Below are positions 14,548-22,886 of a stretch of DNA of 27,019 bases, piece after piece; positions within the stretch are counted from its first letter, which is position 1, and the number at the start of each line of letters is the position of its first letter. Made by a program: the position numbers and the translations under genes. Origin of the DNA: a virus. Below the pieces are notes generated by a model. It was not told the origin of the DNA and did no database searches. It was given only the letters and a program-made list of their open reading frames with translations. The stretch is from positions 1-27,019 of IMG/VR virus record IMGVR_UViG_3300036826_000154. The stretch is one strand, 5' to 3'.

Positions 14548-16526
14548 GCGTACGTCCCGTTCATCTCCGGTTGCGGCGCCTCTTGGGGTTGCGGGGCCAT
14601 CGCCTGCTCGACCTGCTGCTGGTTGGGGCCCTGCTCGGCGGCGTAGCGCGGGTCCTGTGCCTGCGCCTGCTGCACCGCGCGCTGGATCAGCCGCGGGTCG
14701 ACGCCCATGCGCTGCAAGAGTTCCAGCGTGACCGGCGGGATCGGCTGGTCCTGCTGCTTGAGCCAGCCGGCCGGATCATCGACGCCCATCAGTTCCAAGG
14801 CGCGCAGAGTGGCGCGGCGCCCGTCAACGTGCGGGTTCTGGGCGGCCAGGGCGAAGAACGCCTGCGCGTCCTGGCGGTCCTGCGGGACGTTGCGCGCCGC
14901 CATCGAGCCGCCCTCGGGCATGAACTCGAACTCGCCCATCAGCCCGGCCGGGCCGATGTCGTACTTGCGCCACGCACCCGCCTCGGCGGCCTGCTCGACC
15001 GTCATCCCCTCCTCGGGCAAGAGCAGCTCCCGGTTCTCCAGGATCATCCGCTGGTCGAGATACAGGAACTGACGGGCGGACTGGCGGACCACCTCGATCT
15101 CGAACCGCCGGCTGGAGAGCTCGACGCGGCGGCTGAGACTGGCCTGGACGAGGAACGCCTCGGTGGCGGTGGACGCGGCCGGCCCGTTGCTCGGGTTCAG
15201 CGCCTCGTTGATCCCCGGGATCGCGTCCATGTCGGACTTGATCACCTCCTCCTCGCGGTACCCGATCGCCGGCACCTCCGGGCGCGGCAGCGGGATCAGC
15301 GCGTCACCCGGCCGGGCGTTGCGGACCTCGATCGCCAAATTGGGCCGGAACACCAGATCCTCCTCATCGATCGCCGCCGAGTCATACGCCCAGCCGGCGG
15401 CCAAGGCGATCGTGGCGGCGTCGCGGCGCTGGGAGCGCAGCGTGTCCAGTTCGCGCTGGAGATGCTCGAGCGGCTCGAGGTCGCCGATCCCGACCATCTG
15501 ATGCTGCAGCGGGGTGGGCCGGTAGATGGTGAACGGCTTGTGCCCCATGCACGGGTTCTCGCCGTCGACCACCGGCAGTGAGCGGTCAAGGACCGTGTTC
15601 ACCCGCTCGCCGTCATGCCATTCCCAGACCTCGTGGATCTCGCCGCCCGTGGTCAGGTTCGAGGACGTGAACCCGGAGGCGAGCATCCGGTCCGCCCACA
15701 CCTCGTCGTAGCGGTTGCGTGACCCGAGCGAGCGGACCTGCTCCTCTTCGCGCCCGTCGGCCAGCAGGGCCTGCACGCTGGCGGTGTTCCACGCGCCGGA
15801 GCGCATCATCCCCAGGCAGTAGGCCAGCGACCGCCATGTGCGGTGGATGATCCAGCCGCAGGAGCGCAGGTCGTACCCGTACGGGTCCCACATGAAGTCG
15901 AACGGGTCGACGTCCTCGTAATCGGGGTCGTCGAACACCTTCACGCGCTGCAGATCGCCGGGCCGGTAGCGCGGCTCAAAGCGGACGTCTCGGCCGAACC
16001 CGGACAGCTTGCCGGCGAACGGGTGGCGCTGTACGCCGCGGCGCGTCGCCCATTCCTCGCGCCAGAGCACCTTGCCGACCCCGAGCCCGTAGATCCGCCC
16101 GGCCCGCATCTGCGCCTGGTAGGGCAGGTCGATGTCGATCTGGTCCTGCTGGACGTCGATCAGCACCCGGACGTTGGGCGCGTTCTCCGCCCATTGCTGC
16201 CAGCGCGGCAGGATCAGCATCCGCGGCCGCTGCGCGATCGCCGCCGGGACCAATGTCTCGATGGTGCGAAAGCTGAGCGGGATGTGGAGCTGGGCGCCCC
16301 AGGAGTCCTTGGCCTCCCCGAGCCCGGTGTCCCGATCCGGGGGACTGGCTTGAAGCCACGCGCTGCGCCAGCGGCTGAACGACCTATATTGCTGGTAGCG
16401 CTTATTACAGTTTTCTCGGAATTCGCGTCCGATCCCGCGCTCGAAACCCTCGCCGGACCCGATCACGCGGTCATACAGCGGCTTGTCGGCCTCCGCGGTG
16501 AACTGGCTCGGGGCGGCGGCGGTCAT
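14544..16526 (-). CDS. Portal protein
   Basis: A 660-residue protein of P22/SU10-like portal build. The N-terminal helical wing contains W-G-A-Q-L-H-I-P-L-S-F-R-T-I-E-T-L-V-P (76-94), the recurrent portal block where a membrane-like stretch leads to P-A-A-I-A-Q-R-P-R. Residues 138-160 (Q-A-Q-M-R-A-G-R-I-Y-G-L-G-V-G-K-V-L-W) match the stem region, with a clip and stem region around residue 360 (D-L-E-P-L-E-H-L-Q-R-E-L-D-T-L-R-S-Q-R-R-D-A), and the C-terminus is Gln/Pro-rich and disordered. The portal is a dodecamer at one capsid vertex through which DNA enters; the terminase docks on it. ATG at 16526 overlaps the preceding stop by four bases (ATGA). Confidence 0.88.
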   Translation of the reverse strand: MTAAAPSQFTAEADKPLYDRVIGSGEGFERGIGREFRENCNKRYQQYRSFSRWRSAWLQASPPDRDTGLGEAKDSWGAQLHIPLSFRTIETLVPAAIAQRPRMLILPRWQQWAENAPNVRVLIDVQQDQIDIDLPYQAQMRAGRIYGLGVGKVLWREEWATRRGVQRHPFAGKLSGFGRDVRFEPRYRPGDLQRVKVFDDPDYEDVDPFDFMWDPYGYDLRSCGWIIHRTWRSLAYCLGMMRSGAWNTASVQALLADGREEEQVRSLGSRNRYDEVWADRMLASGFTSSNLTTGGEIHEVWEWHDGERVNTVLDRSLPVVDGENPCMGHKPFTIYRPTPLQHQMVGIGDLEPLEHLQRELDTLRSQRRDAATIALAAGWAYDSAAIDEEDLVFRPNLAIEVRNARPGDALIPLPRPEVPAIGYREEEVIKSDMDAIPGINEALNPSNGPAASTATEAFLVQASLSRRVELSSRRFEIEVVRQSARQFLYLDQRMILENRELLLPEEGMTVEQAAEAGAWRKYDIGPAGLMGEFEFMPEGGSMAARNVPQDRQDAQAFFALAAQNPHVDGRRATLRALELMGVDDPAGWLKQQDQPIPPVTLELLQRMGVDPRLIQRAVQQAQAQDPRYAAEQGPNQQQVEQAMAPQPQEAPQPEMNGTYA

Positions 16527-16903
16527 CGCGCCGGCGTCGGCTCCTCGGCGTCCTCGGCCTCCAGCTTGCCGTAGTCGAATCCGTCCGGTTCGGCGGCTCC
16601 GTTCTGCACGACCTCCGGCTCCGGTTCGGGCGCGGGCTCGAGCTGCTCGTCCAGCGCGGTCTGCCCGGGGATCGGCGCCGGGGCTTCCGGCTGCGGCTTG
16701 GCGTCAGTCCGGTCGCGCCACTCCAGCACCGCGCCGGTCATCACCATCTCGCCCGGCAGGTTGGTCGGCGCGCGCCCCACCACCACCGAGAGCGTCCCGC
16801 CAGCGATGTCCAGGATCGCCGCGCCGTCGACCAGCGCCTCGATCAGCGCCTCGCGGCTCATGATCCCGGTCGGATCGGGCTGGACCTGCCACCTTCGCTG
16901 CAT
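16523..16903 (-). CDS. Small protein with acidic tail next to portal, unknown
   Basis: A 126-residue protein, ATG at 16903 with GAGG six bases upstream. Residues 15-65 form a mixed domain with I-L-D-I-A-G-G-T-L-S-V-V-V-G-R (31-45); residues 70-126 are Pro/Glu-rich (E-P-A-P-E-P-E-P-E), acidic and probably disordered. It overlaps the portal start by four bases, so it is probably made in fixed ratio with it. No family recognised. An acidic tail could mask DNA-binding or be a scaffold-like element. Confidence 0.6.
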   Translation of the reverse strand: MQRRWQVQPDPTGIMSREALIEALVDGAAILDIAGGTLSVVVGRAPTNLPGEMVMTGAVLEWRDRTDAKPQPEAPAPIPGQTALDEQLEPAPEPEPEVVQNGAAEPDGFDYGKLEAEDAEEPTPAR

Positions 16904-16958
16904 GCGCTGCCTCGCTCTGGAATGGAAACCCGCGGCAGAGCGTAAACCGCGGGGCGGA

Positions 16959-17243
16959 CTAGAAGCCCGCGCGCTCGGACGGCTTGACCTCCCACCGGCG
17001 CTCCGCGCGCATCCGGCGCCCGACCCGTTTCATGTGCGCCTCGATCTCCGGATCGCCCCACTCCGGGTCATAGAACACGGCGAGCCGCTGGTTGCGTTGC
17101 CGGCGGGCGGCCATCTCCGCCGCCATGTTCAAACGATGCTCGCTGCCGCGCAAGTGCGCGACCGTGTCCCGGTTGGAGTAGAACGGGACCTCGCAGATCG
17201 TGCAATGCCCGATCGGCTCGCGGTCCAGGATCACGTAGAGCAT
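16959..17243 (-). CDS. Small protein with U1-like (matrin/JAZ-type) C2H2 zinc finger
   Basis: The ATG at 17243 shares its A with the terminase stop (TGATG), so translation is coupled. The 94-residue product has C14-x2-C17-x12-H30-x5-H36, the spacing of U1/matrin-type C2H2 fingers, which bind double-stranded or structured RNA or DNA in other systems. Residues 37-94 are very basic and helical (A-A-R-R-Q-R-N-Q-R near 50-58, R-V-G-R-R-M-R-A-E-R-R near 75-85). The function is unknown; a DNA- or RNA-binding accessory to packaging is an inference from its place immediately after the large terminase gene. Confidence 0.62.
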   Translation of the reverse strand: MLYVILDREPIGHCTICEVPFYSNRDTVAHLRGSEHRLNMAAEMAARRQRNQRLAVFYDPEWGDPEIEAHMKRVGRRMRAERRWEVKPSERAGF

Positions 17244-19177
17244 CAGTACCCCGAGACGTCGTCGGTGGCCCGCCAGCGCTCCCGGCGGCGCTTGGTGTCG
17301 CGCGGCGCCAGCTCGGCCGCCACCCGGTGGCAGCCCATGTAGCTCATGAGCAGATCGTCGTACGCGCCGGCCTGCGCGCCGTGCTTGGCCGGGTTCTTGG
17401 GGTCGATGACGTATGTGTTGGCCTCCCGCGCGGTCTGCACGCACCGCAGCCCGTGCGTCCCCTCCCGTAGCGCCTGCCCGAACGTCTGCTCCATCAACGG
17501 CTTGGTCCGTAGATCCGTGCTCCAGCCCAGCAGCCGCTCGCGGGCGTCGGCGCGCTCGTCATCGCCGGCGCGGTGCCGGCGATAGAGCAGCCGGTAGCGG
17601 TAGTCCTTCGCCAACGCGTCCAGCACCCCGATACCCAGGCCCGTGACCTCGACCGCCAGCCACGCCTCGTTGTAATACAACGCGGTCAGGTAGAACAGCA
17701 GCGGCAAGTCGTGGATCGGCACCCGCGACCGGTACGAGCAGACCTGCCGGCGGGTGAGATGGTCGAGCACCTGGATCGCCGAATAGTCGCCGTCGCCGGT
17801 GCCGCCCGAACCCTGCGCCACGTCGGCGAACACCACGTACTGCCCATCGGGGCGGCGCTGGTCGGCCGCCAGCCCGGCCTGCGTGTGCTCGTTGACCGGG
17901 TGCGCCCACACCCGCAGCCGGTGCGTCGCGCCCCACCGGTCCAGGTCGACCGGCTCGATCTGATCCGCCGGCACCCACATCGCAATGCCGGGCACGTCCA
18001 CCGTCCCCGCGCGCGTCTTGCGTTCATGCCAGTCCAATCCGCGCAGCACGCCCTCCACTGGCGCGCTGGCCGCCGCCGCCTCACGAATCGCCCGGGCCAC
18101 GAGAATCCCGGGAAATACGGGGCGTCCTGACCCAATGAATGACTGATCTGGGGTGCAGGGATGTTCTTGATGGAACCATTCGACCGACCCGCCGGCCTCC
18201 GGGCCGTTGATGATCGCCCGACGCCAGTTGAGCTGCTCCAGCGTCACGCCGTAGGACTCGACCAGTTCCGTCTCCTCCGGATCCCCGCCGCCGTCCTCGT
18301 CGCCCAGCGTGCGCTCGAACCGCTCGCGTGCGTGCTCGGAGATGAACGGCAGCGAGTTGCGCGGATTGTCCTGCCACCCGTAGAACACCGGCTCCCACAC
18401 CGCGCCGGTGTCCGGGTCCTCCGCGCCGCGGACCGCCATCTCCCACAGCTTGTGAAAGTGGTTGAACCCGTTGGCCGTGGACTCGATCACCCCGATCGTC
18501 TCGGGCTCGAGCGGCAGCGCGTTGAACAACCCGACGCCGTAGTCCGGGTCTTCGTAGTGCGCGTACTCCGACGCGTGCACGATCGACGGGGTCGCGGCGC
18601 GGCCGCCGCCCTTCGCGCCGGCGGTCATCGTCCGGTAGACCGACTTCTCCGACTTGCGGTGCTTTGACCCGAGCTCCATGAACCGGATCCCGTTGCGGCT
18701 GGTGCCGGCGGCGATCACGGCGGGGCGGACATTGAACGGCGCCGCGTTGCTGGTTCCTTCCCCGTAGATCAGTTCGGCGAGCATATGGTCGGTCGGCAGC
18801 CGGTCATACATCAGTGCGGCCATGTCCGCCAGATCAACCGTCGCGTCCGCGCGATGGCAGACCGTCAACGCGGACTGGAACGGCAGTTGCGTGACGCGCT
18901 GCAAGGCCTTGGCCTGAATCCAGGTCGAGGTGCCGAGCTTGCGGGCCTTGCAGACGATCAGTCGCATCGGGCGCCCGGCGGCGCGCTGACGCTCCAGCGC
19001 CTCGTCCAGCGGCGTCATGTGCGCCGGCGTCTCCGGGGTGCGGGCCTGCCACGGCAGCGGGTCCAGTCGCTGCAGTTTGCGTTCCTTGTTGACGATCCAC
19101 AGGCAGTGGCGGGCGAAGAACGGCGTGTCATAGGCCAGCCGGCGGCGTAGTTCCTCGATCTCCCGCTCGGCCGGCAT
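17243..19177 (-). CDS. Terminase large subunit
   Basis: A 644-residue DNA-packaging motor. The ATPase domain has a Walker A-like K-A-R-K-L-G-T-S-T (77-85) of the R-Q-x-G-K-S-T type, and a Walker B region S-I-V-H-A-S-E-Y-A-H (198-207) with Glu204 in the catalytic acid position. The C-terminal RNase H-like nuclease has F-A-D452-V-A-Q-G, D464-Y-S-A-I, V-E510-V-T-G-L-G and Y-D-D608-L-L-M-S, giving the usual acidic metal-binding triad. It translocates DNA into the procapsid through the portal and cuts it. ATG at 19177 lacks an SD; TAGCGT (19184-19189) ends six bases upstream, suggesting a leaderless internal promoter. The ORF upstream (19219) may be a partner; no confident small terminase was found. 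Confidence 0.93.
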   Translation of the reverse strand: MPAEREIEELRRRLAYDTPFFARHCLWIVNKERKLQRLDPLPWQARTPETPAHMTPLDEALERQRAAGRPMRLIVCKARKLGTSTWIQAKALQRVTQLPFQSALTVCHRADATVDLADMAALMYDRLPTDHMLAELIYGEGTSNAAPFNVRPAVIAAGTSRNGIRFMELGSKHRKSEKSVYRTMTAGAKGGGRAATPSIVHASEYAHYEDPDYGVGLFNALPLEPETIGVIESTANGFNHFHKLWEMAVRGAEDPDTGAVWEPVFYGWQDNPRNSLPFISEHARERFERTLGDEDGGGDPEETELVESYGVTLEQLNWRRAIINGPEAGGSVEWFHQEHPCTPDQSFIGSGRPVFPGILVARAIREAAAASAPVEGVLRGLDWHERKTRAGTVDVPGIAMWVPADQIEPVDLDRWGATHRLRVWAHPVNEHTQAGLAADQRRPDGQYVVFADVAQGSGGTGDGDYSAIQVLDHLTRRQVCSYRSRVPIHDLPLLFYLTALYYNEAWLAVEVTGLGIGVLDALAKDYRYRLLYRRHRAGDDERADARERLLGWSTDLRTKPLMEQTFGQALREGTHGLRCVQTAREANTYVIDPKNPAKHGAQAGAYDDLLMSYMGCHRVAAELAPRDTKRRRERWRATDDVSGY

Positions 19178-19183
19178 CGCCCG

Positions 19184-19189
19184 ACGCTA
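19184..19189 (-). promoter_or_regulatory. Possible leaderless -10 box before the terminase gene
   Basis: On the minus strand TAGCGT is followed by six bases and then the terminase ATG at 19177. TANNNT boxes at this distance drive leaderless mRNAs in actinobacteria. No SD is present, which supports the reading. The -35 position is weak (GTGGAT at 17 bases spacing). Confidence 0.35.
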
Positions 19190-19218
19190 AGCGCGTGCCC
19201 GCATCAATCCACCGGGGC

Positions 19219-19524
19219 TCACGGCGTTACCGGCACCCCCGCCAAAACCTGAACTGCCGCCAAAATTTGGCCGTCCGTGATGACGGCGGGGTCCTTGCCG
19301 GGCTCGTAGGTGTCATCGTCGGGGTGTCCGGCGAGCGCGGAGTCCCACGCGGCGCCCCAGCCGGGGCTGGAAGCCCAGACGTAGCGGTTGAGCGTGACCC
19401 ACGTGTACACGTCATCGACGGCGATGGTCCGCAGATACGACTGTTGCGTGGTGGCCGCCATCATGCGCTCGAACATCCACTTGTCGCTGGCGATCTCGCT
19501 GATCGACAGGTAGGAGTCAGCCAT
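19219..19524 (-). CDS. Small conserved-looking phage protein, unknown
   Basis: A 101-residue protein. The sequence ends with D-P-A-V-I-T-D-G-Q-I-L-A-A-V-Q (80-94) preceded by W-A-S-S-P-G-W-G-A-A-W-D-S-A-L-A (50-65); I recall blocks of this kind in hypothetical proteins of about 100 residues in many actinobacterial phages. The N-terminal half is helical (E-I-A-S-D-K-W-M-F-E-R-M-M, 10-22). ATG at 19524 has AAAGGA eight bases upstream. It precedes the terminase by 41 bases, so a small-terminase or packaging role is possible but not shown. Confidence 0.65.
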   Translation of the reverse strand: MADSYLSISEIASDKWMFERMMAATTQQSYLRTIAVDDVYTWVTLNRYVWASSPGWGAAWDSALAGHPDDDTYEPGKDPAVITDGQILAAVQVLAGVPVTP

Positions 19525-19539
19525 CGGAGCGGTCCTTTC

Positions 19540-19830
19540 TCATGGCAGGAAGATCGCGGTGAAGTCGATGTTGGCGTCCGCGCCCGCGCCCGAGTAGTTG
19601 AGATTCTGAAGCGTCACGGCCCCCGGACTACCCGCCGCCTGTACGGCGACAAAGTTCTGCCCGCTGGCGCTGTTGGCAGTCACGCCGAGCAGCGCCTTCG
19701 GGGTGGGGAAGGGCCGGACGACATACTGTCCGGCGGCGAGTCGGGTGACGGTGAAGTCGGTGCCGCGTGCCACGGTGCCGGTGGAGCCGATCTGGCCGGT
19801 GACGATTCGTTGTGGTGGTGGCGTTCTCAT
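19540..19830 (-). CDS. Small beta-rich tail-fibre accessory protein, unknown
   Basis: A 96-residue protein directly after the fibre gene (nine bases between the stop codon and ATG 19830; a GGGGG run serves as SD). It is rich in Thr, Val, Gly and Ala, with alternating strands such as T-D-F-T-V-T-R-L-A-A-G-Q-Y-V-V-R-P-F (24-41), characteristic of the small C-terminal beta modules of phage fibres. It may be a receptor-binding tip or a fibre-folding partner. The assignment is by composition and place. Confidence 0.55.
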   Translation of the reverse strand: MRTPPPQRIVTGQIGSTGTVARGTDFTVTRLAAGQYVVRPFPTPKALLGVTANSASGQNFVAVQAAGSPGAVTLQNLNYSGAGADANIDFTAIFLP

Positions 19831-19839
19831 CCCGGCCCC

Positions 19840-22152
19840 CTAGCTCACGGTCAGGTCAACGTAGCTCGTGGCGTCGAGTGTGTCCCCGATGAACAGCACA
19901 CTCCCTGAGTCCACGGCCTCCACGTGGTCGCCCGCGTTTTTGGGGCTCGCGCTCATGGTTTGCCCCGCGCGGTTGTAGAGGCGCGCGACCTCATCCGCCT
20001 GCATCGCGTAGCCCGTAACGAACGCACCGTCGATCTGGCCAGTGAAGGGCAAGGTGCCGTCGGCCGCAGCGCCGACGCGAAAACGGTTGGCGCCGCCCAG
20101 CGACACCGCGTTGAGCACCATCGCGCCCGCCACCAGGCGCCCGTCCAGGTAGAGCTTGCGCCGTACGCCGTCGCCCGCCGCGTTGTCCTCGATGACTACG
20201 AACTGGTGCCACTGGCCGTCCGCCACGAACGGCCCGACTATGGCGTCCCCCGCGCAAGAGTTGTTCAGTGCGCCGTTCTGGGTGTGCGTGCTCACGCCCT
20301 GCCCCGACGCCCCATAGGCCACGACAGACTGCGTGGTCGCGTCTGTGCGCGTCGTCTTGAACCAGCAGCCGTAGGAGCGGGCGTTGGTCCCGGACGGCAA
20401 CCCCGCATCCGTCGCTGACAGCGACTGCGCCCCCGCGAAACTGAACCCGCCGCCGAGCGTCCCGTCCGCCCCCGCCACCGCGACAGCCGAGCCGTTGTTC
20501 GTCAGCGCCGTGCCGTTGGACCCCTGATCCGTCAACGCCCCGGCCGTGAAGTTGTGCAACCTGAGCGGTGTCGTGGTGAAGTCCGTGGTGGCGAGCGGGG
20601 CGCCGCGGCGTTGGCGGCGGACGTTCAGGCTCACCGTCTTGGGTTGCGCTCCCAGGGTGTGGGGGATGCGGGCGGCGTAGAGGGTGCGGATTTGGTCTTC
20701 GGTGAGGATGTCGGCGCTGACGAACGCCTCATCGACGCGACCGAACCACGGGCTGCCCGCTGCCGTCGAGCCGTCCGCCTGCTGCGCCCCGATGTTCAGC
20801 GGGCCGCTACTGGCAAACGCCGTCCCGGCAGTGGACACGACCGCCTCCATCACGCCGTCCACGTAGCCGCGCAGCGCCGTGCCGTCGAACGTCACCACCA
20901 CCTGATGCCAGCGATCATCCGCCACGTCGGAGACGCCGTACGCCTGCGTCAGGGCTGAGCCGTCCAGGCTGACCCAGCCGTTGAATACGTTGTTGACGTT
21001 GATCGCCAGGGCGTAGCCGTACTGTCCCGCCGCTCCCAGCTTGGTCACCAGCGTCTGTACCGTCCCCCGCTTGGCCGTGCGAAACCAGCACCCCCACGAC
21101 CCCGTCGAGATCCGGAACGGATCACCAGCGCCCGTGTCTGCGACATACAGCGCCTGCGACGTCGAGCCGGTGAACTGCGCCGCCGTGCTCGCGGCCCCGT
21201 TGATGCCGGGCGCGAACGTCACGCCGCCCTTGTTCGCCAGGTTGCGGCCGTTCCCGCTCGCGTCCGTGAGGTCGGACAGGTTCCACAGGCCGCGCGGCGC
21301 GCTCAACCCGAGGTTGGTGAAGTCCGAGAGCGCGAGTTGCCGTCCGGCGCGGACCTGCCCGACCTGACCGACGTCGGAGACGAGCGCGCTGACCGTCGGC
21401 CCCGTCGGGCCAGGGATGCCCTGCGGTCCGGTCGCGCCGGTATCGCCCTTCGGCCCCTGCGCCCCGGTCGCGCCCGCCGGTCCGGTCGCGCCGGTCGGTC
21501 CCGCCGGCCCCTGCGGCCCCTGCGGCCCGATGCTCCCCGGGGTGCTGACCAGCGCGATGTCCTGCCAGCCCGTGGCGGTACGCACCCGGACCGCATGGTC
21601 CTGCGGCACGGCCACGCGCGGCGACTCGTCGGTGTCGATCCACACCGAGCCCTGCGCCTGCGCGCCCGGGTCGGCGGGCTGCTCGAACACCGTCACCGCC
21701 CCCGGCGCCCCCGGCGGGCCGGGGCTGACCTTGACCCACACGCCGTCCACATAGACGTATTCGCTCTGGTCGGGGCGCAGGAACACCTCGTCGCCGTTTG
21801 AGCCGGTGGCCGGCAGCACGTCGACCACCGACAACCCGTGGCCGCCCGGGACGCCGTCGGTGCCGATCTCGTCCTCCAGCGCCTTGATGCGCTCACGGTC
21901 AGTCAGCGCCGGGCGCGTGAACCGCTGGCTGGGATAGGTGACAAAGCGCACCCCCCGCCCCAGCGCGTACGCCACGTATCGCTCCCCGTCGGCCAAGTTG
22001 TCGAACGACAACTGGCTCTGAGGCCCGACCGTGGCCGTGGCCGCCGGCTGCCCGTTCGGCTTGGAGTTGGGGTCCGGCCACTGGCGCGCCGGGTAGACCG
22101 ACACGTTCTGGCCGACCGGCCACGGCACCGAGCCGATGGTGAACGACGCCAT
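19840..22152 (-). CDS. Tail fibre with collagen-like stem and two LamG-like lectin domains
   Basis: A 770-residue protein. Residues 1-80 form a small beta domain with G56-E-R-Y59, shared with the neighbouring 222-residue protein. Residues about 90-200 form a linker; 206-252 contain 15 or so Gly-x-y collagen repeats (for example G-P-Q-G-P-A-G-P-T-G), which trimerise. Two tandem LamG/concanavalin-like domains follow: residues about 287-495 (G-C-W-F-R-T at 354-359, W-H-Q-V-V-V-T-F at 415-422, Y-V-D-G near 430, G-R-V-D-E-A-F at 471-477) and 530-730 (G-C-W-F-K-T at 595-600, W-H-Q-F-V-V-I, L-Y-L-D-G-R, G-Q-I-D-G-A-F). Such domains bind cell-surface sugars. A C-terminal 40-residue cap follows. ATG 22152 has no SD; coupling to the gene ahead is likely. 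Confidence 0.87.
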   Translation of the reverse strand: MASFTIGSVPWPVGQNVSVYPARQWPDPNSKPNGQPAATATVGPQSQLSFDNLADGERYVAYALGRGVRFVTYPSQRFTRPALTDRERIKALEDEIGTDGVPGGHGLSVVDVLPATGSNGDEVFLRPDQSEYVYVDGVWVKVSPGPPGAPGAVTVFEQPADPGAQAQGSVWIDTDESPRVAVPQDHAVRVRTATGWQDIALVSTPGSIGPQGPQGPAGPTGATGPAGATGAQGPKGDTGATGPQGIPGPTGPTVSALVSDVGQVGQVRAGRQLALSDFTNLGLSAPRGLWNLSDLTDASGNGRNLANKGGVTFAPGINGAASTAAQFTGSTSQALYVADTGAGDPFRISTGSWGCWFRTAKRGTVQTLVTKLGAAGQYGYALAINVNNVFNGWVSLDGSALTQAYGVSDVADDRWHQVVVTFDGTALRGYVDGVMEAVVSTAGTAFASSGPLNIGAQQADGSTAAGSPWFGRVDEAFVSADILTEDQIRTLYAARIPHTLGAQPKTVSLNVRRQRRGAPLATTDFTTTPLRLHNFTAGALTDQGSNGTALTNNGSAVAVAGADGTLGGGFSFAGAQSLSATDAGLPSGTNARSYGCWFKTTRTDATTQSVVAYGASGQGVSTHTQNGALNNSCAGDAIVGPFVADGQWHQFVVIEDNAAGDGVRRKLYLDGRLVAGAMVLNAVSLGGANRFRVGAAADGTLPFTGQIDGAFVTGYAMQADEVARLYNRAGQTMSASPKNAGDHVEAVDSGSVLFIGDTLDATSYVDLTVS

Positions 22153-22164
22153 CGCGGCGGGCGG

Positions 22165-22833
22165 CTAGTCGCCCTTGGCCGGCTTGTGGTCCTTGGGCTC
22201 GGCGGTGCGCGCCGGGTCGCCCTCGGCCTCCTCCTGCGGCTGCACGGTGGCCGGCGGCTCGAGGATCGGGTCGGTCGGCTCCTGCTTGCGCCACTGCCGG
22301 GTCGCGCGCTCGCGCTCCTGCGCCGAGATCGGGGTCGCCGCGCCGCGCAGCGTCGCCGAGCGCTGCGGCACGTCATCGCCGACCTGGTCCTGCGCCAGCC
22401 ACGTCTGCCCCTCGATCTGCTGCTCGTCATGCTTCTCGCGCTTGACCGGCTCGTCCGCCCAGGACCCGTCGGCCAGCTTCTGGCGCTCGCGCGGCTGCGG
22501 CTCATAGCCGGCCAAGAACGAGTCCTCCGGGTCCTCGCGCCCCGTCAACCGGACGTCGACCGGCTGCCCGTCCACGTACCCGGACGCGAAGTAACGCTCG
22601 CCCGGCTCGGTGCCGGAGAACGTCAGCTCCCCCTCGCCGGACACCGTCTGGGTGTCGACCACCTCGTCCGCCGGGCCGGGCCGCTGCTGCTCCGGGCCCG
22701 ACGCCCTGGTCAGCCGGACCTCCGAGCCCGGGGTGAAACGGCCGCGAAGGGTCAGGCCCTTGGTCTCCGAGCCCTTCTCGCTCCTACCGGCCTTCTCGCC
22801 GTTGCCGTCATCCTGATCCTTCTTGGTCGCCAT
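22165..22833 (-). CDS. Fibre-associated protein sharing the fibre N-terminal domain
   Basis: ATG at 22833 is chosen over an upstream in-frame ATG at 23184 because it has a strong AGGAGG (22844-22849, ten bases upstream) and the longer version would run into the lysozyme gene. The 222-residue protein starts with a charged, low-complexity tail (residues 1-26), then a beta domain (about 27-98) with L-T-L-R-G-R-F, G-E-L-T-F and G78-E-R-Y81 that aligns with the fibre N-terminus, then a Glu/Gln/Pro/Arg-rich helical tail (100-222). It precedes the fibre gene by 12 bases and probably helps attach fibres to the virion or to each other. No known family was recognised. Confidence 0.6.
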   Translation of the reverse strand: MATKKDQDDGNGEKAGRSEKGSETKGLTLRGRFTPGSEVRLTRASGPEQQRPGPADEVVDTQTVSGEGELTFSGTEPGERYFASGYVDGQPVDVRLTGREDPEDSFLAGYEPQPRERQKLADGSWADEPVKREKHDEQQIEGQTWLAQDQVGDDVPQRSATLRGAATPISAQERERATRQWRKQEPTDPILEPPATVQPQEEAEGDPARTAEPKDHKPAKGD

Positions 22834-22843
22834 GGCGGACAAG

Positions 22844-22873
22844 CCTCCTGCTGGGTGGACTGAAACCAGCAGG
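22844..22873 (-). promoter_or_regulatory. SD-overlapping hairpin in front of the fibre-associated gene
   Basis: CCTGCTGG (22847-22854) and CCAGCAGG (22866-22873) are exact inverted repeats around 11 bases. On the minus-strand mRNA the 3' arm ends in AGG, which is the first half of the AGGAGG SD (22844-22849) for the ATG at 22833. Folding would therefore hide part of the SD, a possible brake on translation. No gene lies in 22834-22886. Confidence 0.45.
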
Positions 22874-22886
22874 GATGATTGCGCCG

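Noticed and set aside
19219-19524. Small terminase subunit
   Set aside because: The position fits, but no helix-turn-helix or oligomerisation pattern is clear; kept as unknown.
21416-21540. Regularly repeated sequence resembling a repeat array
   Set aside because: These are Gly-x-y codons of the collagen-like stem of the fibre, with no constant repeat length or unique spacers, so not CRISPR.
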